Origin: Acidimicrobiia bacterium
GTDB lineage: Bacteria > Actinomycetota > Acidimicrobiia > IMCC26256 > JACDBD01
Assembly: GCA_031177445.1 (NCBI GenBank)
Contig: JAPSGP010000219.1
Location: 1-5,706, forward strand
DNA: 5,706 bases
Direction of reading: 5' to 3'
Notes under the pieces: model-generated
The model's input: only the letters and a program-made list of their open reading frames with translations
Told to the model about the DNA's origin: nothing
The model's database searches: none
Position numbers and translations under genes: made by a program
In this document: piece after piece, positions 1-4,695 of the stretch
Numbering within the stretch: position 1 is the first letter of the stretch
Layout of the letters: each line of letters starts with the position of its first letter

Positions 1-660
1 GCGGCGAATCTGCTCCAGGTCGCGGGCGGTGTCGCGGCTGCTCACGAAGGGCAACAGACGTCCGCTGCGCGCGGCGCACGACTGGGCGTGCCGTTCCATC
101 GCGGCGATGAGCGCCGCCCGCTCGGTGTCGTCGTCGGGCGTGGCGTCGTCGGCGTAGAACGGGTCGAGGTCGTCGGTGCACTCGACCGGCGTGCTCGCGC
201 TCACACCCCTCGGGTCGAACCCGACGAAGTCGTAGCGGGACGCGACCTCGCCGCCGCGCGCGCCCGAACGCTGCAGCGAGCGTTGGAGGGAGGCGCCGAG
301 GCCGAACCCCGACCCTCCCGGGCCACCGGGGTTGACGACGATCGACCCGAGCCGGCGCGCGGGATCGGTGGCGGGCGAGCGTCGCAGTGCCAGCGTGATC
401 GTTTCACGCGCGGGGTCGTCGTAGTCGAGTGGCACCGCGAGCGTCCCGCACTCGTCGCGCCCAGCATCGGGGCACGGTCCCCAGTCGATCGCCGCCAGCG
501 CGGGGACCGGTCGCGTGGTCGTTGGAGCCGTGGCCGTGGTTGTCGTCGGCTCGCTGCGACGGCGACGGTCGATGGACGCACCTTCGCCGCCGGAGGAACA
601 CGCCGCCAGGACCAGCGCGGCCGCAGCGAACAGGCCGAGCGCGGCGGCACCTCGTTTCAC
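1..660 (-). CDS. Secreted lipoprotein alpha/beta hydrolase, TAP-like (3' part outside window)
   Basis: Seen: 220 codons from a GTG at 660 to the window edge; the C-terminal part is missing. Residues 1-21 form a lipoprotein signal: Lys-Arg, an Ala/Leu hydrophobic core, then lipobox LAAC with Cys21 as the lipidation site. A Thr/Pro-rich linker (about 36-53) follows, then the hydrolase domain: IDWGPC (58-63), GTLAVPLDY (72-80), NPGGPGGSG (110-118, the oxyanion-hole loop of this family) and FDPRG (148-152). Cys63/Cys71 and Cys161/Cys195 could be disulfides. Known: this architecture fits exported tripeptidyl-aminopeptidase/proline-iminopeptidase-like hydrolases of Streptomyces and relatives, which cleave peptides or esters outside the membrane. 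The nucleophile Ser (GxSxG), acid and His would lie beyond position 1 and cannot be confirmed, so the substrate is unknown. The GTG overlaps the TGA of the upstream metallohydrolase gene (GTGA, 660-657) with no clear Shine-Dalgarno, suggesting translational coupling. Confidence 0.9.
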   Translation of the reverse strand, partial: MKRGAAALGLFAAAALVLAACSSGGEGASIDRRRRSEPTTTTATAPTTTRPVPALAAIDWGPCPDAGRDECGTLAVPLDYDDPARETITLALRRSPATDPARRLGSIVVNPGGPGGSGFGLGASLQRSLQRSGARGGEVASRYDFVGFDPRGVSASTPVECTDDLDPFYADDATPDDDTERAALIAAMERHAQSCAARSGRLLPFVSSRDTARDLEQIRR

Positions 661-1376
661 GCCGGCTGACTCGGTCGCACGTCCCAGATCGTGTCAGTCG
701 GTATGCGGACTTGCTCGTCGCCTTCGAGCTCCACCCGGATGGCCTTGTTCCCCCGTTCGTAGCCCACGAAGGTGCCCGCGGTGGTCGCGTGGGGCGTGCG
801 GTCGGTGCTGTGACGGATCACCACCGGCCGCCGGCGGTGGAGCCGCAGCCGCTCGTCCCAGCCGTAATGGAGCTGCCCGCTGGGGCCGAGGAGAGGCGGG
901 CGGCCGATGTGGACCCGGTGCTCGCGATATGACTCGAGCAGGGCGCGGGCGCGCTCCGTCCCGAGGAACTCGCTGGTGGCGTCGAGCAGGAGGCGGGCGA
1001 AGGTGCGGCCGTGGGCGGGGAGGTCGCCGTCGTCGGCCATCGCCCAGTGGACGAGCTCGTGCAGGACCACGCCCTTGGTGCGGTAGCGCCGGGGCAGCGT
1101 GATCGCCGGGCCCCGGTCGTCGATGGAGAAGAACGCCTGCCGGGCCCCGTGCCCGGGACGAAACCGCGGCACCTCGGCGAGGCCGATGTGGGGGAACCGG
1201 GCCTCCCACCACAGGGTCCCGACCACCCGGTCGGCGTAGGCGGCGCAGGCATCGAGGCCGGGGAGAGGGCTCGACGGCAGGGGCGTCTCGGCCAGGTACA
1301 GCCGGCGCCGCTGCGCGTCCCGAGGACGGCGTTCACCGCGCGCGGCATGGTCGTCCGTGTCGGGGCGGTCGTTCAT
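657..1376 (-). CDS. HEXXH zinc metallohydrolase (TIGR04338-like) with C-terminal extension
   Basis: Seen: 239 residues from ATG 1376, which lies 7 bases after the dehydrogenase stop. Upstream in-frame sequence back to 1667 is the shadow of that dehydrogenase, so the ATG is preferred although no strong Shine-Dalgarno precedes it. The N-terminal RDAQRRRLYLAE (19-30) is followed by a Trp-containing segment (56-57), FSIDDRGPAITLP (83-95) and HELVH (106-110), with His122 in AHGRTF. His106, His110 and probably His122 would bind zinc and Glu107 would be the catalytic base. Known: the start motif and HEXXH...HG..F pattern match a small actinobacterial family annotated as TIGR04338 putative metallohydrolases, whose spacing recalls SprT-type proteases. 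The substrate is unknown. Residues about 159-239 form an extra segment rich in Arg, ending in an alternating hydrophobic stretch (GTFVGYERGN...VRIPTDTIWDV) that could be a small beta domain (inference). No signal peptide or membrane segment is visible, so it is probably cytoplasmic. Confidence 0.85.
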   Translation of the reverse strand: MNDRPDTDDHAARGERRPRDAQRRRLYLAETPLPSSPLPGLDACAAYADRVVGTLWWEARFPHIGLAEVPRFRPGHGARQAFFSIDDRGPAITLPRRYRTKGVVLHELVHWAMADDGDLPAHGRTFARLLLDATSEFLGTERARALLESYREHRVHIGRPPLLGPSGQLHYGWDERLRLHRRRPVVIRHSTDRTPHATTAGTFVGYERGNKAIRVELEGDEQVRIPTDTIWDVRPSQPA

Positions 1377-1383
1377 TTGCGGT

Positions 1384-2208
1384 TCAGCGGGTCCGGAGCT
1401 GGATCGGTGTGTCGTAGTTGACGCTACCGGCTGGGGTGTGTGGGCGGTCGGACTTCGACGGCATGATCCCGTGCTCGGCGCGCAGCGCGGCCATGCCGAC
1501 GTTGTGGCCCGTCCATCCGGACGGACGCTGCAGCATCCACACGATCCCCTCGGCGGCGACGTCGGGCGGCTCCCAGTCGGAGTAGTCGGCGTCGGGCACG
1601 TTGAACATGAACCCTTCGGACGCGACGGGCACGTCGATGCGGAAGGTGTTGACGTCGATGTGATCACCGCGCACCTGTGCCGCCAGCGACACTGTCAGGT
1701 GCTCGAGCGCGAGCTTCGACATGCCGTACGCCATCATGCCCGGGAAGTAGTTGAGCGCAGCCAGCGACGACAGGTTCACCACCGCGCCCGCTCCCTGCCG
1801 TCGCATGTGGGGCACCGCGGTACGGATCGCGACGAGCGGCGCCCGCAGGTTCACCGCCATGATGAGGTCGTAGCGCCGCATCTCGAGGTCCAGGTCGCCG
1901 GGGAAAGTGATGGCGGCGTTGTTCACCAAGACGTCGAGGCGGCCGTAGCGGTCGACCGTGGCCGCCACCATGCGCTCGACCTCCTCCTCCCGAGCGAGGT
2001 TCGTCGCCACCGCGAGCGCGTCGCCGCCGGCGGCGGTGATCCGGCGCACCGTGTCGTCAATCGTGCCGGGCAGCGCCAACGGCGCGTCGTCGGTGGCACG
2101 GGCTGCGCACGCGACCGCCGCGCCCGCCTCGGCCAGCGCCACCGCGGTGGCCGCACCCACGCCCCGGCTCGCGCCGGTCACGATCGCGACCTTCCCGGTC
2201 AGGTCGAT
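1384..2208 (-). CDS. Short-chain dehydrogenase/reductase with non-canonical (ATC?) start
   Basis: Seen: a complete classical SDR. Numbering from the ATC at 2208 (274 residues): first strand KVAIV (6-10), nucleotide-binding TGASRGVG (11-18), NNAA (96-99), Asn120, VNLSS (144-148) with Ser148 as likely catalytic Ser, and YGMSK (161-165) with Tyr161/Lys165. The LPGTI...AAGGDAL segment (46-64) and FRIDVPVASEGF (189-200) resemble the HSDL2-like SDR branch; the last is in place of the usual N-x-x-x-PG loop. An NAD(P)-dependent alcohol/ketone reaction is inferred; the substrate is unknown. Odd: no ATG, GTG or TTG occurs in frame between the upstream stop (2322-2320) and GTG 2181, and that GTG lies after the essential first beta strand. 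ATC 2208 gives the typical start MDLTGKVAIVTGAS and has an AAGGGGG six bases upstream. CTG 2202 is the alternative. It overlaps the end of the polymerase gene's TGA context and is followed closely by the metallohydrolase gene. Confidence 0.88.
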   Translation of the reverse strand: MDLTGKVAIVTGASRGVGAATAVALAEAGAAVACAARATDDAPLALPGTIDDTVRRITAAGGDALAVATNLAREEEVERMVAATVDRYGRLDVLVNNAAITFPGDLDLEMRRYDLIMAVNLRAPLVAIRTAVPHMRRQGAGAVVNLSSLAALNYFPGMMAYGMSKLALEHLTVSLAAQVRGDHIDVNTFRIDVPVASEGFMFNVPDADYSDWEPPDVAAEGIVWMLQRPSGWTGHNVGMAALRAEHGIMPSKSDRPHTPAGSVNYDTPIQLRTR

Positions 2209-2209
2209 C

Positions 2210-3121
2210 TCACGCCCCCTTCTGCGCCAGCTGCGGCAGCTCCTGCACGAGCTCGACGTTGGGCGCGTAGATGTCGCCGAGCTGCTCGACGCGCTCGAGC
2301 ACGTCGGCGGCCTCGAAGCTCAGCACCGACGGGTCGCCGCCGTCGATCGCGTCCGACACCTCTTCCCAGGAGATCGGAGTGGACACGAGCGGGTGCGGGC
2401 GGGCCCGCAAGGAGTACGCGCACACGGTCGTCTTGTTCTGGTCGTTCTGGCTCCAGTCGACGAACACCTTGCCCCGGCGTTCCTCCTTCTTCATCACGAC
2501 CGTCACGCGCTTGGGGTCGCGCTTGGCCAAGAGCTGCCCGACGGCGAGGGCGAAGCTCTTGGTCTCGTCGTCGGTGGCCGCGGTGTGGACCGGTACCGCG
2601 AGATGGAGCCCCTTCGAGCCCGACGTCTTCACCACCGCGGTCAGCCCGAGCTGCTCGAGGAGGTCATGCAGCTCGAGCCCGACCCGACAGCAGTCGAGGA
2701 CGGTCGCGCCGGGGCCGGGATCGAGGTCGAAGACGACCGAGTCGGGTCGACCCCACGACTCCGCCCGGGCCTGGGGGGTGTGCAGTTCGAGGGCGGCGAG
2801 GTTGGCCATCCACACCAGGGTCGGCAGATCGTCGACGACGCACGCCGTCAGCCCCCATGCCACCGGGGTCGTCTGCACCCATTTGGGAGCATGCGGCGGG
2901 CAGCGCTTCTCGAAGAACGACTTGCCGTCCACACCGTCGGGCCAGCGCACCATGGTGACCGGCCGCCCGGCGAGGTGGGGGAGCACCGCCGGGCCGATCC
3001 GGGCGTAGTAGTCGATGACCTGGGCTTTGGTGAATCCCACGTCGGGGTACATGAGCTTGTCCAGGTTCGACAAGCGGAGGCGGCGCCCGCCGATCTCGAC
3101 CTCTTCTGCCTTCGGGCTCAC
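2210..3121 (-). CDS. ligD: LigD-type NHEJ polymerase/primase domain protein (stand-alone)
   Basis: Seen: 303 residues from GTG 3121 to TGA 2212-2210. It matches the archaeo-eukaryotic-primase-like polymerase domain of bacterial LigD over its whole length: LSNLDKLMYP (17-26), RPVTMVRWPDGVDGKSFFEK (53-72), PTLVWMANLAALELH (100-114), VVFDLDP (129-135) with metal ligands Asp132 and Asp134, TSGSKGLHLAVP (166-177) with His173 at the nucleotide phosphates, and VDWSQN (221-226) with the third metal ligand Asp222. Known: such domains fill gaps, add ribonucleotides or nucleotides at broken ends and bind 5'-phosphates during Ku-dependent end joining. It carries no phosphoesterase or ATP-dependent ligase domain, unlike full mycobacterial LigD, so a separate ligase must act with it. 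It is the first gene of the minus-strand run and diverges from ku over 228 bases. No good Shine-Dalgarno is seen before the GTG (only GAAAG, three bases away). The chosen start leaves the expected short N-terminal lead before the domain. Confidence 0.95.
   Translation of the reverse strand: MSPKAEEVEIGGRRLRLSNLDKLMYPDVGFTKAQVIDYYARIGPAVLPHLAGRPVTMVRWPDGVDGKSFFEKRCPPHAPKWVQTTPVAWGLTACVVDDLPTLVWMANLAALELHTPQARAESWGRPDSVVFDLDPGPGATVLDCCRVGLELHDLLEQLGLTAVVKTSGSKGLHLAVPVHTAATDDETKSFALAVGQLLAKRDPKRVTVVMKKEERRGKVFVDWSQNDQNKTTVCAYSLRARPHPLVSTPISWEEVSDAIDGGDPSVLSFEAADVLERVEQLGDIYAPNVELVQELPQLAQKGA
2215..2221 (-). promoter_or_regulatory. Shine-Dalgarno of the SDR gene (decides the start)
   Basis: On the minus strand AAGGGGG lies inside the last codons of the polymerase gene. 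It is six bases before ATC 2208, twelve before CTG 2202, but only one base before the GTG at 2213, which is also out of frame. The spacing therefore favours ATC 2208 as the translation start. Function is inferred from position only. Confidence 0.55.
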
Positions 3122-3198
3122 GTGCTTTCTAGGGAGGACCCGAGGCGAGCGTTAGCGAGCCGATTTCGGGAGGCGGCGGCTCCTACCATTCTGGGTCG

Positions 3199-3229
3199 CC
3201 GTCGCAGGCTCCGGCTCCTGCGGCGACGG
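3199..3229. other. Alternative hairpin sharing an arm with the 3220-3251 hairpin
   Basis: CCGTCG (3199-3204) plus CAGG (3205-3208) can pair with CCTG (3217-3220) plus CGACGG (3224-3229), leaving CGG (3221-3223) bulged and an eight-base loop. Its right arm is the left arm of the neighbouring hairpin, so the two cannot form together. Confidence 0.45.
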
Positions 3230-3251
3230 TCGGCAAAACCGCCGTCGCCGC
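3220..3251. other. Strong hairpin in divergent region
   Basis: GCGGCGACGG (3220-3229) is perfectly complementary to CCGTCGCCGC (3242-3251). CGG (3231-3233) can also pair with CCG (3239-3241), with T3230 bulged and a CAAAA loop, giving 13 pairs. No T-run follows on either strand, so it is not a standard terminator. It may be an operator-like palindrome or an RNA structure in the leader of the polymerase transcript. Confidence 0.6.
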
Positions 3252-3311
3252 GGACCGCCGCCGACAAGGACCGATGAGATGAGGTGCGCCGGGCGGTCAC
3301 AACCTGCGACG

Positions 3312-3317
3312 CTATAG
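3312..3317 (+). promoter_or_regulatory. Possible -10 element of ku
   Basis: CTATAG within GCTATAGGGA is the most AT-rich hexamer upstream of ku and would place transcription start near 3324, leaving a leader of about 25 bases that contains the Shine-Dalgarno. No good -35 is seen at the usual spacing, so this is a weak call. Confidence 0.3.
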
Positions 3318-3335
3318 GGATCCGGCGGGCGGATG

Positions 3336-3341
3336 AGGAGG
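3336..3341 (+). promoter_or_regulatory. Shine-Dalgarno of ku
   Basis: AGGAGG, eight bases before GTG 3350. It fixes this GTG as the start rather than the GTG at 3284, which would add 22 residues that do not resemble Ku. Confidence 0.85.
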
Positions 3342-3349
3342 TGGGCGTA

Positions 3350-4258
3350 GTGCCCAGCGCCATCTGGAGCGGCACGATCGGCTTCGGCCTGGTGAGCGTG
3401 CCGGTGAAGCTGGTGACGGCCGTGCGCTCCAAGGACGTGCGTTTCCACCAGCTCGAGGAGGGGACGGGGTCACGCGTCCGCCAACGGCGGGTGTCCGAGG
3501 CCACCGGCGAGGAGGTCCCCTACGAGAAGATCGTGAAGGGGTACGAGCTCTCGCCCGGGCAGTACGTGGTGGTCGATCCCGAGGAGCTCGAAGCGATGGC
3601 GCCCAAGGCGAGCCGGGCCATCGAGATCGAGGACTTCGTCGAGCTCTCCGACATCGACCCCCTCTACTTCGAGAACCCCTACTACCTCGTCCCCGACAAG
3701 TCGGCCGGGAAGCCGTACCAGCTCCTGGTCGACGCGATGACCGAGCTGCAGAAGGTGGCGATCGGCCACATCGTCCTGCGCTCGAAGGCCCACCTCGTCG
3801 CCATCCGTCCCCTCGACGGGGCGCTCTGCGTCGAGACCATGCGGTACGCCGACGAGGTGGTGCCGGTCGAGAGCCTCGATGGACTGCCCGAGGGCGAGGT
3901 CGAGCCCAGCGAGCGCGAGCTCACGATGGCGCGCCAGCTCATCGAGGCGCTCTCGGGGCCGTTCGACCCCGAGAAGTACCACGACGACTACCGGGAGCAG
4001 GTGCTCGGGCTGATCGAGAAGAAGGCGGCCGGGGAGGAGATCGTCTCCGAACCCGTCGCCGAGGAGCCGGCGAAGGTCGTCGACCTCATGGCGGCGCTCG
4101 AAGCCAGTCTCGAGCGGGCGGGGAAGGGCGGCCGCGCCAAGGCGCCGGCCAAGAAGGCCCCCGCCAAGAAGGCCGCGACGCGCAAGGTCTCGGCCAAGAA
4201 GGTGACCGCCAAGAAGGCCGCGCCGAAGAAGTCGACGCGCACGCGCCGCTCCGCGTAG
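3350..4258 (+). CDS. ku: Ku DNA-end-binding protein with lysine-rich tail
   Basis: Seen: 302 residues starting PSAIWSGTIGFGLVSVPVKL (2-21), the hallmark N-terminus of bacterial Ku. The beta-barrel core follows: RFHQLEE (31-37), TGEEVPYEKIVKGYEL (52-67), DPLYFENPYYLVPDK (103-117), YQLLVDAM (123-130), LRSKAHLVAIRP (143-154) and the region to about 208 with FDPEKYHDDYREQVLGLIEKK (205-225), the end of the minimal C-terminal region linked in other species to LigD contact. Known: Ku homodimers form a ring that threads onto double-strand DNA ends, protects them and recruits LigD. After an acidic linker (229-240) the protein ends in a lysine-rich tail (263-302) with five-residue repeats, absent from minimal Ku proteins but known in several actinobacterial ones, where such tails bind DNA. 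The start is fixed by an AGGAGG at 3336-3341. It diverges from the polymerase gene, which supports a joint end-joining role. Confidence 0.97.
   Translation: MPSAIWSGTIGFGLVSVPVKLVTAVRSKDVRFHQLEEGTGSRVRQRRVSEATGEEVPYEKIVKGYELSPGQYVVVDPEELEAMAPKASRAIEIEDFVELSDIDPLYFENPYYLVPDKSAGKPYQLLVDAMTELQKVAIGHIVLRSKAHLVAIRPLDGALCVETMRYADEVVPVESLDGLPEGEVEPSERELTMARQLIEALSGPFDPEKYHDDYREQVLGLIEKKAAGEEIVSEPVAEEPAKVVDLMAALEASLERAGKGGRAKAPAKKAPAKKAATRKVSAKKVTAKKAAPKKSTRTRRSA
4136..4237 (+). repeat. 15-bp tandem coding repeat in the Ku tail
   Basis: Residues 263-296 of Ku read as pentads: AKKAP, AKKAA, TRKVS, AKKVT, AKKAA, PKKST, after a short AKAP unit. At the DNA level CCAAGAAGG recurs at 4149, 4164, 4194 and 4209, that is at multiples of 15 bases. 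The composition (Lys, Ala, Pro, Ser/Thr) is like the tails of histone H1 and actinobacterial HU proteins. Confidence 0.8.
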
Positions 4259-4428
4259 CGATCAGCGCCCTTCTCGCCCAGCCCGACGCGCGGGACCGGG
4301 CGGAGGTGACGTTGCCGGCTCCTCCTCCAGTTCGCATTGCTCGAAACGGCCCGCTGGGTCCCTTTCTCGCTCGCTCAAGTCGTCGGCGCTCGGGTCCGTC
4401 ACCTCCGCCCTCCGCGCTGGGCCCGGGG
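4259..4428. other. Intergenic region between converging ku and dodecin genes, with inverted repeat
   Basis: This 170-base region has no supported gene. A perfect 14-base inverted repeat is present: GGGCGGAGGTGACG (4298-4311) and its complement (4397-4410). Outside it, GCGCGG (4288-4293) can pair with CCGCGC (4412-4417) with small bulges, so the pairing spans 4288-4417 around an 85-base centre. The centre contains a CTCGCTCGCTC run (4366-4376). No T-run follows the stems. It might act as a two-way transcription stop, a structured RNA or a small dispersed element; the sequence does not decide. Confidence 0.5.
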
Positions 4429-4644
4429 TCAGCCGCCGCCTTCGTACTTGAACGACACGCTGAGCTTGGCCCGGTAGGCCGCGACCTTCCCGTTCTCGAT
4501 GGTCACATCGAGCTGGGTGACCTCGGCGACGCGCAGGTCGCGGAGCGACTGCGACGCGGTTGCCACCGCCGACGCGGTTGCGTCCTCCCACGAGCTCGAG
4601 CTCGTGCCGACCAGCTCGATGACCTTGTAGACGCTGTCTGCCAT
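4429..4644 (-). CDS. Dodecin family protein
   Basis: Seen: 71 residues from ATG 4644, preceded by AGGGGGG four bases away. The dodecin pattern is clear: VYKVIELVGTSSSSWEDA (5-22), a single helix to about 33, LRDLRVAEVTQLDVTIENGKV (34-54) and the final strand AYRAKLSVSFKYEG (56-69). Known: dodecins are 12-subunit hollow spheres that bind flavins or related cofactors and buffer them in the cytoplasm. Odd: the Trp of the W-F-E-V motif, which stacks on flavin in archaeal and mycobacterial dodecins, is replaced here by RVAEV (38-42). This fits a common second bacterial subgroup, so flavin binding is uncertain. A 12-base direct repeat (4552-4563 and 4570-4581) encodes its TASAVA/TAS helix. It lies 51 bases downstream of the binding-protein gene on the same strand and may have its own promoter, but none is evident. 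Confidence 0.93.
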   Translation of the reverse strand: MADSVYKVIELVGTSSSSWEDATASAVATASQSLRDLRVAEVTQLDVTIENGKVAAYRAKLSVSFKYEGGG

Positions 4645-4695
4645 CGTTCCCCCCTCGGTTGCCTCGGCACACGATCACGGCCGGAGGAGTGCGCG

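Larger units (their letters stand above)
3122..3349. promoter_or_regulatory. Divergent intergenic region between ligD-type polymerase and ku
   Basis: This 228-base non-coding region must hold the promoters for both end-joining genes. Near the polymerase start it has a direct repeat GCGAGC-GTTA-GCGAGC (3145-3160). The middle (3199-3251) contains two overlapping hairpins, listed separately. The ku-proximal part (3297-3325) is the least GC-rich and holds a -10-like hexamer. I find no convincing -10/-35 pair for the minus strand. Shared regulation of the two genes is plausible but inferred from the layout. Confidence 0.6.

Noticed and set aside
1377..1667. Upstream extension of the metallohydrolase to 1667
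   Set aside because: The extra 97 residues are Ser/Thr/Pro-rich shadow sequence of the dehydrogenase gene; family-like sequence starts after ATG 1376.
1357..2958. Long plus-strand open frame of 533 codons, and another of 439 codons at 1958-3277
   Set aside because: They lie opposite the clearly recognisable SDR and polymerase genes and encode low-complexity Arg/His/Pro-rich sequence, as expected of antisense frames in GC-rich DNA.
3145..3160. GCGAGC direct repeat as a CRISPR or operator array
   Set aside because: Two six-base copies four bases apart are too short to call; kept only as a note in the intergenic entry.
3284..3349. Upstream GTG for ku at 3284
   Set aside because: Adds 22 residues not seen in Ku proteins; GTG 3350 has AGGAGG eight bases upstream and gives the canonical N-terminus.
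4259..4310. Intrinsic terminator directly after ku
   Set aside because: Only short stems such as GCCCG/CGGGC (4281-4301) are present, with no T-run following.
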